A DNA stretch of 64,000 bases from Myxococcota bacterium (GTDB taxonomy: Bacteria > Myxococcota_A > Bradymonadia > UBA7976 > UBA1532), in assembly GCA_963169045.1 (NCBI GenBank), contig CAUJDF010000102.1, positions 22,637 to 86,636 of the forward strand. Reading direction: 5' to 3'. Below the pieces are notes generated by a model that made no database searches, was not told where the DNA came from, and saw only the letters and a list, made by a program, of their open reading frames with translations. A program made the translations under genes and the position numbers. Each line of letters opens with the position of its first letter. The stretch's first letter is position 1. Of this stretch, positions 55,701 to 64,000 are shown piece by piece.

Positions 55701-58700
55701 TCGAGGCCTACGGCTACATGCTGCTGCGCCGCGTCCCCGCCGAGATCGCCGAGACGGACGAGGACGCGGACGGCGTGCCCGACGCGTACGCCGGCACGGC
55801 GCCGCCGGCCGACCTGCCGCAAGCGCCGTCGCAGCTCGGGGTGACCTGCGATCCGTCGCTGCTCGAGGACATCCTCGGCCGCGGCCAGCGCCTCACCGCC
55901 GACAACGCGTACCGCGTCGTCGGCGCCATCCTCGACGGCGCCAGCGCCGACGACGCCGTGCCGCTCGCGACCGGCGGCGTGGAGGAGGTGCACTACCTCT
56001 GCGTCGACACCGGCCTGTTCGACGGCGGCGCCGGCAACAACGCGCGCTGGGGCACCGGCGCCATCGGCCCCAACGACGACAGCTGCCCCACCGCCGCCAA
56101 CAGCCGGTGCGAGGACGGCCTCTCCGGCTCGGTCGACGGCAGCTGCGGCAACGGCCGCGACGCCACCGACTGCGGCTTCCGCTACAACGACGTGCGCCAG
56201 GCGTGCCCCGTCGGCAGCGACGTGGTCTTCTTCACCGTCGACGCCCGCGTGCTCGGCGCGCTGCACGCCCATCCCTGCCAGGCCGACGCCAGCTGCGGCG
56301 CGCAGCTCCAGACGTGGATCGACTCCGGCTTCCCCGGCGTCCTGCAGGTGAACCCGGCCTGGCGCTGCGTCGACGAGAACCTGCTGTACTGCGACCGCAA
56401 TCGCCTCGACCTGCGCGACGGCAAGGTGTTCTATCCCGCCGCGTCGGAGGGTGTGTTCGACGTGCCGCTCGAGCCGGGCATCGCCGATGCCTTCCGCTAC
56501 CGCTCGCGCTTCCAGTCGGAGGGCGGGGCCGTCGTGGGCTTCGCGCCCACGGTCTGTCAGCCGCTGTCGGACGCCGTTCCCTACTGTTACGACCCCGCGC
56601 GCATCCAGGAGCTGCAGGGCCGCATCGACTGCCTGCTCTCGGTCTATCAGCAGTACTACGCGGGCGCCGATGGTCCGGGGCGGCCCGGTTCCCAGCGTCT
56701 GTACCGCTGGCTCGAGGAGAGCTTCTCGGTGCGCGAGGACGCCGAGCCGCTCGGCGGGCCGCCGCGCCGCACGCCCGGCTTCGAGCGGCAGTTCGCCGAG
56801 CTCGCGATCATGCTCGGCGACGACGCGTACACCGCCGCCTTCGAGTCGCGCTTCGACCAGGCGGGCCTGCGCGCCGCCGCCTTCGAGGGATCGCTCTTCG
56901 AAGCCGATGGCATCGATCTGTCGGGCGTCGCCGGCTACGAGATGTACCAGCTCTACCAGGCGGTGCAGTACTACGGCCTCGTCCTCGACCGCTTCTATGA
57001 CATGGGACCGGTGCTCGCCACGTCCCTCGCCGCGGGGCCGCCGCAGTCGGACCGCAACTTCGTCTCGGCGGAGATGGTGACGACCTGGTTCGACCGCGTC
57101 GCCCGCGCCTCGACGCAGAAGTCGCGGGCGCTCGCGGAGATCGCGCGCCGCTCCCAGAGCCTCGGCCGCCCGGACCTCGCGCGCGCCGTGTCCGAGCGCG
57201 CCTACGCCGGCACCTACGTCGAGTCGGTGGCGCTGGCGAACCTCATCCAGCGCATCTACGTCATCGCCGGCGGCGCCGACCGCGCCCAACTCCAGCGGGC
57301 GCTCGAGGAGACGCAGGCCCGCTACCGCGCGGCCCTGCTCGACCTCGGCGAGGTGCACAACTCGATCACCGACGAGGTCAGCTTCTTCGGCTACCCGGCC
57401 GACTACATCCCCTTCCCGTCGCTCGACAACGGCGGCGTCGACCGCAACGCGTTCGAGGCCGTGCTGCAGGTCGTGCAGAGCCGCGTCGAGCCGGCGCGGA
57501 ACCGCGAGCAGGCCGCCATCCAGAGCGCGCGCGAGTTCCGCACCGACGCCGCGAACTTCCAGGCCGAGCTCACCCGCATCACGCGCACCTACGAGGGCCA
57601 GCTCGCCGAGATCTGCGGCACGTTCGAGGCGCCCGACGGCCGCATCTATCCGGCCATCGATCGCTATGCGTACCTCGATCCGGCGCTCGCCAGCATCGGC
57701 GACCCCTGCGGCTACGCGGGCAACGGCCAGATCCACCAGGCCCACGGGCAGATCGACCTCATGCGCCTCGCGAACGAGCGCGTCGCCGTCCAGATGCGGA
57801 ACGTGCTCGAGCAGGTCGAGATCGAGCGGCAGCGCGTCAGTCAGTATTGCGGCGAGGTGGTGCAGCTCCGCGATCACCAGTGGCAGGGCGCGCAGCGCCG
57901 CGAGAACCTCGAGCGCCGGGCCCTCGAGATCCAGCAGCAGCTCGAGCAGAAGCAGCGCTTGATGCAGTTCATCGGCGACACCGTCCAGCTCGCCGCGTGC
58001 GAGGGCCCCGTCGGCTGCGTGGCGGCGGGCATCGGCATCGCCGCGCAGACCGTCGCCTACATCGCCCAGGAGGAGTTCATCAAGGACGCCAACGGCAAGG
58101 CGATCATCGCGCAGCAGGAGCGCGCGAAGCTCGAGCGCGAGGACACCGAATGGGTGACGCTGCAGATGTGCGACTTCGCGCGCATCGACTCCAACGCACA
58201 GACGCGCAACATCCTGCTGTCGATGGCCGAGCTCGAGATCAACTCGATCGAGGCCGAGTATCAGCTCCGCCTCGCAGTTTCGGAGCTCGTGCGGCTGCGC
58301 CAGCAGTCGCGCCGGCTGCAGCAGGAGCTCGAGGAGTCGCTGCAGCTCCAGATCAACGCCGAGGCGGCGCGCAACGATCCCAACGTCCGCATCTATCGCA
58401 ACGATGCCATCATCAATGCGGACATCGCGTTCCAGGATCTCTTGCGCGAGGCGTGGCGGCTGACGCTGGTGTTCGAGTACTACACGTCGCAGAGCTACGC
58501 GCGCCGCGGCGATCTGTTCCTCGTGCGCACGGTGTCCGTTGGTCAGGAGAACCTCGAGAACTACGTGCTCGAGCTGCAGAACGCGTTCGCGGCGTTCGAG
58601 GAGCAGTTCGGCGCGCCCGACGTGCGCGTGCAGGTGGTCTCGCTGCGCGACGACATGCTCGGCATCCCGCGGCTCGGCAACGACGGCCGCGCGCTGACCG

Positions 58701-59182
58701 TCGACGAGCGGGCGCGCCGGCTGCGCGAGCGGCTGCGCGACCCGAACCTGCTCGACCAGAGCGGCTACCTGACGATCCCCTTCCGCACGCGGCTCGGCGA
58801 TCTGTCGCCGCTCACGCGCAACCACAAGATCCTGTACGTCGAAGCCAACATCGAGGGGAACGACAACGGCGACTTCCTCGGCCGTCTGTACCTGCGACAG
58901 ACCGGCACCGGCGAGATCCGCACCGTCGACGAGGCGTCGACGTACTACCGGCTGCCGACGCGCACCGCCGTCCTCAACCCCTTCTTCAACGGCACGCGCG
59001 AGTTCGGAGGCAGCCCCGAGGTCTATCGCAGCTACCGGCTGCGGGACCTGCCGCTCGTCAACACCGCCTGGGAGCTGGTGTTCAACAACCGGGACGAGGC
59101 GGTCAACCGCGACATCAACCTCGGCGCGCTGACCGACATCAAGCTCTATGTCTTCTACACCGACTTCACCTCGCTGGACTGA
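52739..59182 (+). CDS. Giant lipoprotein with Cys modules and a long helical, Tc-A-like C-terminal part
   Basis: 2,147 residues from ATG 52739 (GGAGAAG upstream). The lipobox (LLLLIVAC) has its Cys at 83, behind an unusually long N-region with a duplicated WHLAAL phrase. Residues about 90-500 are Cys modules (CTPGNQGCRCDDAGGC); about 550-680 a sandwich-like domain (FSNTRLEHRIQLRNDG). The central part is unrecognised. About 1587-1890 is mostly long helix with coiled-coil heptads, around a hydrophobic stretch at about 1743-1777 (CVAAGIGIAAQTVAYIA). This helix-hydrophobic-helix plan resembles the pore/linker region of Tc-toxin A subunits, an impression from pattern only. The protein is encoded next to Tc-B/C-like proteins. 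Confidence 0.6.
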   Translation: MRRQPPAPEIRVTAPLGLGSTCPSRPAETVASRDAATHRAFAWHLAALAPPPAPPPSDGPEPRRAFVWHLAALSALLLLIVACDGGGGGGGDRDGGAPDACVGDCGCDAACGDGFVCADGQCRPTCALGSDGCSCDGDRCDEGLVCGDGLCGPMECPAGADGCACDAGACAEGLACVGGVCRTPDCPAGTLGCRCNRGSCSGGARCEAGTLTCVEPEPCTPGNQGCRCDDAGGCVAGLECEGDVCRAPDCPAGLEGCACLDGQCGRTPDGAAMTCEGGVCRRPGCAPGTRGCACVAGATCLSSDDACLDGFCAARACIPGTDGCGCLAGSCNPGLACRGGTVCVDNAGQEGGPCLPGGTCARNARCDRSSEPAACVYCDLGSLGCQCRDDGACGPGLDCVGGLCVGDDSVHRREPPAAPRCYTPCRADLSPDLAGRCDADGLLEGCLAGQACVEGSCVAAGEGPPACRTDGDCPEFQMCARGRCYAECQQDADCAAGFGCHRKVCRLPCTLSRATCPEGQLCEALDGENGFCNTAPRSADPAAPAPSGRFELERRVLEFSNTRLEHRIQLRNDGPEAVTFTIRKVEHSAKLRDGGADVRRPARRDDECVGAECPLWWLEFGEFGHLTRGGEATIRAAGNCGLDCPYLTVRVGDGGLEATRWRGEIEVTSPLGSDRVTLSYVESPAGRWAGNLYYYATFPTAGIDGVPGRDGWLQREDRGDVEGVRNGLIQRWSAFRTGSLNGGWAEMKAVLTATETGQWRFPNVTEDCLAREGACYLFDNGAGSLPRVYVTALLDTPIPTGATAFPVEMNLHQPDDPRTLTGRVVSTTTLHMPGDPAVRVELASDATDPRECDPRIRTNCVHFVSGLDLQIVQGGRYRAEPGGRCAAPFVARTQPWLVPGFLDGARRDVPTGLFRTDECVDSRLPWFTEPTEAQTAANLNLAAGNPIPDGRFSRRRIELLDGALVDQQELFVLFRERSPSFLGDGQDLEAYGYMLLRRVPAEIAETDEDADGVPDAYAGTAPPADLPQAPSQLGVTCDPSLLEDILGRGQRLTADNAYRVVGAILDGASADDAVPLATGGVEEVHYLCVDTGLFDGGAGNNARWGTGAIGPNDDSCPTAANSRCEDGLSGSVDGSCGNGRDATDCGFRYNDVRQACPVGSDVVFFTVDARVLGALHAHPCQADASCGAQLQTWIDSGFPGVLQVNPAWRCVDENLLYCDRNRLDLRDGKVFYPAASEGVFDVPLEPGIADAFRYRSRFQSEGGAVVGFAPTVCQPLSDAVPYCYDPARIQELQGRIDCLLSVYQQYYAGADGPGRPGSQRLYRWLEESFSVREDAEPLGGPPRRTPGFERQFAELAIMLGDDAYTAAFESRFDQAGLRAAAFEGSLFEADGIDLSGVAGYEMYQLYQAVQYYGLVLDRFYDMGPVLATSLAAGPPQSDRNFVSAEMVTTWFDRVARASTQKSRALAEIARRSQSLGRPDLARAVSERAYAGTYVESVALANLIQRIYVIAGGADRAQLQRALEETQARYRAALLDLGEVHNSITDEVSFFGYPADYIPFPSLDNGGVDRNAFEAVLQVVQSRVEPARNREQAAIQSAREFRTDAANFQAELTRITRTYEGQLAEICGTFEAPDGRIYPAIDRYAYLDPALASIGDPCGYAGNGQIHQAHGQIDLMRLANERVAVQMRNVLEQVEIERQRVSQYCGEVVQLRDHQWQGAQRRENLERRALEIQQQLEQKQRLMQFIGDTVQLAACEGPVGCVAAGIGIAAQTVAYIAQEEFIKDANGKAIIAQQERAKLEREDTEWVTLQMCDFARIDSNAQTRNILLSMAELEINSIEAEYQLRLAVSELVRLRQQSRRLQQELEESLQLQINAEAARNDPNVRIYRNDAIINADIAFQDLLREAWRLTLVFEYYTSQSYARRGDLFLVRTVSVGQENLENYVLELQNAFAAFEEQFGAPDVRVQVVSLRDDMLGIPRLGNDGRALTVDERARRLRERLRDPNLLDQSGYLTIPFRTRLGDLSPLTRNHKILYVEANIEGNDNGDFLGRLYLRQTGTGEIRTVDEASTYYRLPTRTAVLNPFFNGTREFGGSPEVYRSYRLRDLPLVNTAWELVFNNRDEAVNRDINLGALTDIKLYVFYTDFTSLD

Positions 59183-59189
59183 GGGACAC

Positions 59190-62100
59190 ATGCGACGTCT
59201 GTTCCTGATCGCGCTGTTCGCCGCCGCGGGGTGCTCCGACAGCGCCACCGGCGGCGCCGACACGGACGCCGCCGTCGTCCTGCCCGACGGGGCCGCGCCC
59301 GCCGACGGCGCCGCGCCCGACGCGGCCACGCCCGACGCGGCGCCGGCGGGCTGCGCCGGCGACCACGAGTGTCCGCCGGAGGCGCCGTTCTGCGAGGGCG
59401 GCGCGTGCGCGCCGTGCCGGGACGGCGCGGTGGGATGCCCGTGCGACGAAGGCACGTGCGGCGTCGGAGAGTGCATCGAAGGCACCTGTGTCGACTGCGA
59501 CCGCGGCGAGGCGGGCTGCGTGTGTCGCGCCAACGGCACGTGCGAGGCCGGGCAGCGGTGCGACGGCGGCCGCTGCGTCGCTTGCGCCGACGGCCTCGAA
59601 GGTTGCCCGTGCGGCGCCGGCTGCGGGCCGGACCTCGCCTGCGCCGCCGGCGTCTGCGTCCCCGACACGTGCATCGCCGGCGAGCCGGACTGCCCGTGCG
59701 ACGGCGACCGCTGCGGCGCCGGCCTGTACTGCGCCGACAGCGCGGTCTGCCGCGCCTGCTCGAGCGACGTGGAGGGCTGCCCCTGCGCGCCGGGTGGCAC
59801 CTGCGACGGCGGCCTGCGCTGCGCCGACGACGTCTGCGCTCCGTGCCCCGACGCCGACAAGCCCGCGGGCTGTCCGTGTGTCGACCACGCCGAGTGCGGC
59901 GCCGGCCTCGCCTGCGACGAGGCGGACTTCGAGTGCCGGCCGGGCCACATGTGCGCGGATTGCTTGCCGAATCAGCTCTGCGAGCCGGCGGAGCGTGGGG
60001 ACGCGCGCTGCGTCCCCGAGACCTGCGTCGAAGGCTTCACGTGGGACGGCGAGGCGTGCGTCGCCGTCGTCGGCCGGACGTGCGACGGCCGCGACGGCAG
60101 CACCGCCGTCGGCCCGGAGTGCGAGGCGCGCGGCCAGACCTGCATCGACATCGCCGGCGAGCCCCATTGCGTCGACACGTGCCTGCAGCTCGGCCCCGAC
60201 TGCGCCGCCCAGCACCGGACGTGCGATCCCGCGGGCGCCGGCGGCCTCGCGCAGTGCGCCGAGTGCCTGCCCGGCTACCGCGCCGAGGGCGACGACATGC
60301 CGTGCACGCCCGATCCCGACGCCAACTGCGTGCCGGACGCGCCCGGCGGCCTCGTCGAGACGTGCGCCGCGCAGCGCCGCCCCTGCGTCGACACCGACGA
60401 GGGCGCCGTCTGCGGCGCGTGCCTCGAGGGCTACCGCGAGGACCCGGCCACGGGCGCGTGCGTCGCCGGCTCGCCCTGCGCCGGCCGGTCCTGCGGCGAC
60501 GACGAGTACTGCGAGTACCCGCAGGACGGCAGCGCGCCGCGCTGCGTGGCCGTCCCCTGCGGCCCCGGGGAGGCCGCCGACGCCGAGGGCCAGTGCGTCG
60601 CGTGCGACGTGCCGTGCGCCGACGGCGTGTACCCGGTGCTGGTCGAAGGGCAGTGCGCGTGCCGCGAGCAGGTCCACTGCGCGTTCCAGTTCGACGGCGC
60701 GAGCCCGCGCTGCACGGTCGGCACGTGCCCCAGCGGCCAGGCGCGCTCGCTCGGCGGCGAGTGCGTGAACTGCGCCGTCTTCTGCGGCGACAACGCCGGC
60801 GAGACGGTGCGCCTGTGGCCGGACCAGACGCGCGACGGGTCGTGCCTGTGCGAGACGCAGCCCGGCTGGTACCTGCCGCTCGGCGGCGACGGCCGGCCGC
60901 GTCAGTGCGACGCCGACGGCGACGGCTGGATCAACCGCACCGCGCAGGCGACGCTCGACGTGCCCGACGCCGCGGTGCAGGCGAACTTCCGCTGCGAGCG
61001 CCGCAACATCGACCGCGTCATCATGCAGATCGAGGACGGCCAGCGGCGCTCGCTCTCCGTCTGCGAGGGCCGCCTGATCATGTACCCGCAGGTGCCCCAG
61101 GGGTGCCCGTCCGACATCGAGACCGTGGGCCTGGTCGAGCCGGACGTGCTCGACAACGACGGCGCCATCCAGGCCGACGACGCGCAGTTCCCGACGTACG
61201 GCGGGCGCAAGCTGCGCGCGGCCGAGCTCAACCCGCTCACCAAGGCGTGCGTGTCGCTCACCGGCGACTTCAACGACAACGGCGTCGAGGACGTCACCGA
61301 GGAGCAGCTCATCGAGCCGGAGCGCGCCGGGGGCGCCGCGATCGACGGCGGCGAGCTGCTCCTCCGGAGCGTGACGCACTTCGCCGAGCTGCACACGTCC
61401 ACCTACGAGCCCGGGCCGCCCGGCGCGCCGGGGCGCATCGTCGTCGCCGAAAAGTCCCGCTGTTCCGGGGACTTTCCGCTCGGCTACTCCTCGGGCACGT
61501 ACTGGCGCAACTGCACCCGGCGTCGCGACGCGCGATTCAGTCGAGCGGGCTCGCTCGTCGGCCAGGACTTCGCCTGGTGGAGCTGCGACGACGACACCGG
61601 GCCGTGTCCGACGCCGGACGGGTACTTCCGGGTGGGCGTCGGCGACGCCGACGGCGACGGCATCCGCGACCACGACCTCTGCCAGGCGCACGACTTCTCG
61701 ATCTTCTACTTCGGCACCTGGCGCGGCATGTCGCACCACAGCCAGTTCCGGTGCGTCGCGCTGAAGGACGTGCCCGAGCAGCCGTGGGAGCTCGCGCTGC
61801 GCAACATCCACCAGGAGGGGCCGGGGCAGGTCGCGCAGCGCTTCGAGCTCAACGTGTGCGGCGCGCGTCCCTGCGAGGGGGACGAGGCGGCCTGCAGCCG
61901 CGGCGACGGCGTGCAGCCGCGCTCGCCGGTGCTCGACTGCGCCGTCCGCGGCCGCGACGAGGCCGCCGTCGACGACGTGGGCTTCGCCGCCGTGCGCTTC
62001 TCGGCGGTGGGCGACTACTTCGCCGGCTGCATCGCCGAGGGCGCCGAACCGTCGTACGCCCAGATGTGCGGCCGGGACGGCCTGGGATCGGTGCCCGTCA

Positions 62101-62657
62101 GCTCGGCGGACTTCGGCCGGCTGCGCTGCAACGAGTGCGGCGGCGGCGCCGCGGGCGCCTGCGACGACGGCGACGTCTGCACCGCGGACGGCTGCGGCGA
62201 GGACGGTCAGTGCACGCGGACCAACGCCTGCCCGCCCGGGGCCTGTCCGCTCGGCATCCGCCAGTGCATCGACCCGAACGGCCACCGCACTGCGCACCCG
62301 CGGGCCGCCATCACGGCGGCCAGCACGCCGGTTCCTCCGCGGGTCGACGATCCCGCCTACTTCCGGCTCGTCGTGGTCGCGACCTACCCGTACCTCCCCC
62401 GGCTCGTGGAGTTCACGGCACCGCCGTCGGTGCGCGTCCTCTCGCACGGCATGGACGAAATCAGCTGCCCGCGCGGCGACGGGCGCGACTGCGGCGCCTA
62501 CTTCTCGGTGAACGTCGTGCCCGCCCAGGGCGGCGGCTGCCTGAACGACGGCCTCTACCGCTTCCGCTTCGCCTGGGACTGCGCGCCCGGCGCCGACTGC
62601 AGCCTCATCGACCCCGCCACGCCGCACCACATCGTCGAGATCCCGTTCTGCCGCTGA
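59190..62657 (+). CDS. Large Cys-rich lipoprotein of the RHS operon
   Basis: 1,155 residues from ATG 59190 with GAGGGA upstream, 7 bases after the previous stop. Signal MRRLFLIALFAAAGC ends in a lipobox, then an Asp/Ala/Pro spacer. Residues about 50-570 are Cys modules (GEAGCVCRANGTCEAGQRC) followed by EGF-like ones (CLPGYRAEGDDMPC). From about 572 a different region starts with DADGDGWINR; it carries GDADGDGIRDHD, likely calcium sites, and two or three domains I cannot name. An EGF-like module near 990 (DDGDVCTADGCGEDGQC) and a last beta-rich part end the chain. Surface adhesion or complex assembly is plausible by context. Confidence 0.7.
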   Translation: MRRLFLIALFAAAGCSDSATGGADTDAAVVLPDGAAPADGAAPDAATPDAAPAGCAGDHECPPEAPFCEGGACAPCRDGAVGCPCDEGTCGVGECIEGTCVDCDRGEAGCVCRANGTCEAGQRCDGGRCVACADGLEGCPCGAGCGPDLACAAGVCVPDTCIAGEPDCPCDGDRCGAGLYCADSAVCRACSSDVEGCPCAPGGTCDGGLRCADDVCAPCPDADKPAGCPCVDHAECGAGLACDEADFECRPGHMCADCLPNQLCEPAERGDARCVPETCVEGFTWDGEACVAVVGRTCDGRDGSTAVGPECEARGQTCIDIAGEPHCVDTCLQLGPDCAAQHRTCDPAGAGGLAQCAECLPGYRAEGDDMPCTPDPDANCVPDAPGGLVETCAAQRRPCVDTDEGAVCGACLEGYREDPATGACVAGSPCAGRSCGDDEYCEYPQDGSAPRCVAVPCGPGEAADAEGQCVACDVPCADGVYPVLVEGQCACREQVHCAFQFDGASPRCTVGTCPSGQARSLGGECVNCAVFCGDNAGETVRLWPDQTRDGSCLCETQPGWYLPLGGDGRPRQCDADGDGWINRTAQATLDVPDAAVQANFRCERRNIDRVIMQIEDGQRRSLSVCEGRLIMYPQVPQGCPSDIETVGLVEPDVLDNDGAIQADDAQFPTYGGRKLRAAELNPLTKACVSLTGDFNDNGVEDVTEEQLIEPERAGGAAIDGGELLLRSVTHFAELHTSTYEPGPPGAPGRIVVAEKSRCSGDFPLGYSSGTYWRNCTRRRDARFSRAGSLVGQDFAWWSCDDDTGPCPTPDGYFRVGVGDADGDGIRDHDLCQAHDFSIFYFGTWRGMSHHSQFRCVALKDVPEQPWELALRNIHQEGPGQVAQRFELNVCGARPCEGDEAACSRGDGVQPRSPVLDCAVRGRDEAAVDDVGFAAVRFSAVGDYFAGCIAEGAEPSYAQMCGRDGLGSVPVSSADFGRLRCNECGGGAAGACDDGDVCTADGCGEDGQCTRTNACPPGACPLGIRQCIDPNGHRTAHPRAAITAASTPVPPRVDDPAYFRLVVVATYPYLPRLVEFTAPPSVRVLSHGMDEISCPRGDGRDCGAYFSVNVVPAQGGGCLNDGLYRFRFAWDCAPGADCSLIDPATPHHIVEIPFCR

Positions 62658-62735
62658 ACGTTTCCGCCTCGTGACATCGGCCGCGGGCCCGCGCGGCCCG
62701 CGCCGCGGCACCGCGTTTGCTCTTCTCTCGGGGCG

Positions 62736-64000
62736 ATGGTGACGCGTGTCCTCGCCGCCGTGCTCGCAATGGGGGTCGGCCTCGCCCCGGCGGCCGAGCC
62801 GGACCTCGGCGGCCGATACGACCTCGACGTCGACGAGGAGCTCGCCGGCGACCTGCGCACGCCCCACTACGGCCGCGCCGCCGCCGACATGGTGCTGTTG
62901 CTGGCGATCGGCATGGGCATCTACTGGCTGCAGCGCGACCTCAACGCGCAGGACTGGGACTACCCGCCGCTCGACGAGCGCTTCGACCCGCGTTACCTGC
63001 GCTTCGACAACAACCAGCACCTCACGAACCACCTGGCGCATCCGTTCGCGGGCGCCAGCTACTATGGCTTCGCGCGCCTGGACGGCTTCGGCCCGGGCGG
63101 CGCGTTCGCGGTCTCGGCCGCCACCTCGGGCGCCTGGGAGTACGTCCTCGAGTTCCGCGAGCGCGTCTCGATCAACGACCTCGTGGTGACGCCGGTCGCC
63201 GGCGCCCCGCTCGGCGAGTTCCTGCACCAGCTCGACGACTACGTCCACAGCGCGCCCGGCGGCGGCAACACGGCCCACAAGATCGCCGCGGTCACGTTCG
63301 GCCTGCCCGGCACGCTGCACCGACTGCTGGACGGGCGCCACACCGCGGGCGGCTCGCCGGACGCGCTCGGCTTCAACGCCGCGTTCCAGCATCGCTTTCG
63401 GCTGGCCTACGCCCAGGAGACGACGGGGCGTCGCGGCGTCGAGGTGGAGGCAGAGCTCTCGCGCATGCCGGGCGCGGACCGGCCGGGGCGTCGCGGCCGC
63501 TTCTTCGCCGCCGGCAACTTCACCGAGCTGCGCGCCGGCGCCGGCTTCGGCGAGGGCGAGACGCCGGAGCACGACCTGCGCGCCCGCGCCACCCTGCTTG
63601 GCTGGTACGGCCAGGACCTCGCGCGCCGCGGCGGCGACCTGTGGGGGCCGAGCGGGCGGCTCGGCCTCGATCTCGGTTACGAGTACGTCCGGCGCCGCGT
63701 CTTCGGTCACGACGACGCGATGGCGCTCGTGCACCTGCCCGGCCCCTCCGCCGAGGCGCGCGGCCGCGGCGCCGGCTTCGACGGGCGCCTGCAGCTCGCC
63801 GCGCACCCCGACTTCGCCGGCGTGCAGGCGCTGGCGCTCGATCCGTGGCTCGCGCGGCACGGCGAGGAGGGCCTGCGCACCCTGCTCACGAAGCAGGGAT
63901 ACGACTACGGGCTCGGCTGGTCGCTGCACGCGCGCAGTCGCCTCGAGTGGCGGGGGGGGGGGCGCGGCGGGCCCCCGGGGGAGGGGCGGGGGGGGGGGGC
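62736..64000 (+). CDS. DUF3943 protein, 3'-truncated
   Basis: About 421 residues from ATG 62736, running off the window end with no stop. A signal peptide (VTRVLAAVLAMGVGLAPAAE), then a hydrophobic helix (MVLLLAIGMGIYWLQ), and the block NQHLTNHLAHPFAGASYYG, WEYVLEFRERVSINDLVVTP, GAPLGEFLHQLDDY, which matches the DUF3943 family as I know it. The family is thought to be outer-membrane associated; function unknown. The rest alternates polar and aromatic residues as in beta-barrel strands. It follows the lipoprotein gene by 78 bases. The final 17 or so codons (from 63951) encode Gly/Arg from the G-run and are unreliable. Confidence 0.7.
   Translation, partial: MVTRVLAAVLAMGVGLAPAAEPDLGGRYDLDVDEELAGDLRTPHYGRAAADMVLLLAIGMGIYWLQRDLNAQDWDYPPLDERFDPRYLRFDNNQHLTNHLAHPFAGASYYGFARLDGFGPGGAFAVSAATSGAWEYVLEFRERVSINDLVVTPVAGAPLGEFLHQLDDYVHSAPGGGNTAHKIAAVTFGLPGTLHRLLDGRHTAGGSPDALGFNAAFQHRFRLAYAQETTGRRGVEVEAELSRMPGADRPGRRGRFFAAGNFTELRAGAGFGEGETPEHDLRARATLLGWYGQDLARRGGDLWGPSGRLGLDLGYEYVRRRVFGHDDAMALVHLPGPSAEARGRGAGFDGRLQLAAHPDFAGVQALALDPWLARHGEEGLRTLLTKQGYDYGLGWSLHARSRLEWRGGGRGGPPGEGRGGG
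63952..64000. other. G-rich low-complexity end, probable assembly or sequencing artefact
   Basis: After ordinary coding sequence the last 49 bases become almost only G with few C and A (an 11-G run at 63952-63962, another long G run at the end). This is typical of poly-G reads from two-colour sequencing at a contig end, not genomic sequence. Confidence 0.7.

Overview
High-GC bacterial DNA (third codon positions almost always G or C) that looks like Myxococcota or a related deltaproteobacterial lineage such as the Bradymonadales. The evidence is the many Cys-rich lipoproteins with Gly- or Asp/Ala-rich linkers after the lipobox, a Ser/Thr kinase fused to WD40 repeats, thrombospondin-type and MopE-type calcium motifs with a MYXO-CTERM-like C-terminus, and very large RHS proteins. 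No rRNA, tRNA, CRISPR array, insertion sequence or phage gene was recognised. Coding density is very high and no gene-free stretch exceeds 300 bases. The right edge (about 63952-64000) is a G-rich, probably artefactual contig end.

Left part (1-23 kb), mostly housekeeping and regulation: a truncated gene and a DJ-1/PfpI-like lipoprotein; a motA-motB stator pair; a TrmI-type tRNA methyltransferase; 4-alpha-glucanotransferase; a secreted ARPP-1-like protein; a RidA-like protein; a CPA2 antiporter with a stress-protein-like tail; two overlapping serine-hydrolase paralogues of which one is catalytically dead, divergent from an AraC-type regulator across a perfect palindrome; a starch-binding (CBM20) lipoprotein with a sigma-factor-like gene; a Cys-rich lipoprotein; a zinc-finger/kinase/WD40 protein; and a pssA-rsmB-like pair.

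Middle part (22-36 kb), surface proteins and stress: a Cys-rich repeat lipoprotein, a toroid/calcium-motif/MYXO-CTERM-like protein, a 1,214-residue lipoprotein with 13 tandem plus one isolated Cys repeats followed closely by a SET-domain methyltransferase gene, a four-unit 10-bp iteron array in the divergent promoter region, a beta-helix-like lipoprotein, a chalcone-isomerase-like secreted protein, htpG, a gamma-class carbonic anhydrase and another Cys-rich lipoprotein.

Right part (36.4-64 kb), the most interesting region: a hybrid one-protein two-component system (periplasmic propeller, histidine kinase, receiver, AraC HTH) followed, on the same strand, by a probable operon. The operon encodes a secreted SpvB/FG-GAP/TcdB-middle/RHS protein, a small lipoprotein, a second paralogous RHS protein, a 2,147-residue lipoprotein whose C-terminal third has long helices around a hydrophobic segment reminiscent of the Tc-toxin A subunit, another Cys-rich lipoprotein and a DUF3943 protein. 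I propose this is a lipid-anchored, Sec-exported Tc/RHS-like surface complex controlled by the adjacent hybrid regulator. That proposal is inference: domain order and gene order are read from the sequence, function is not.
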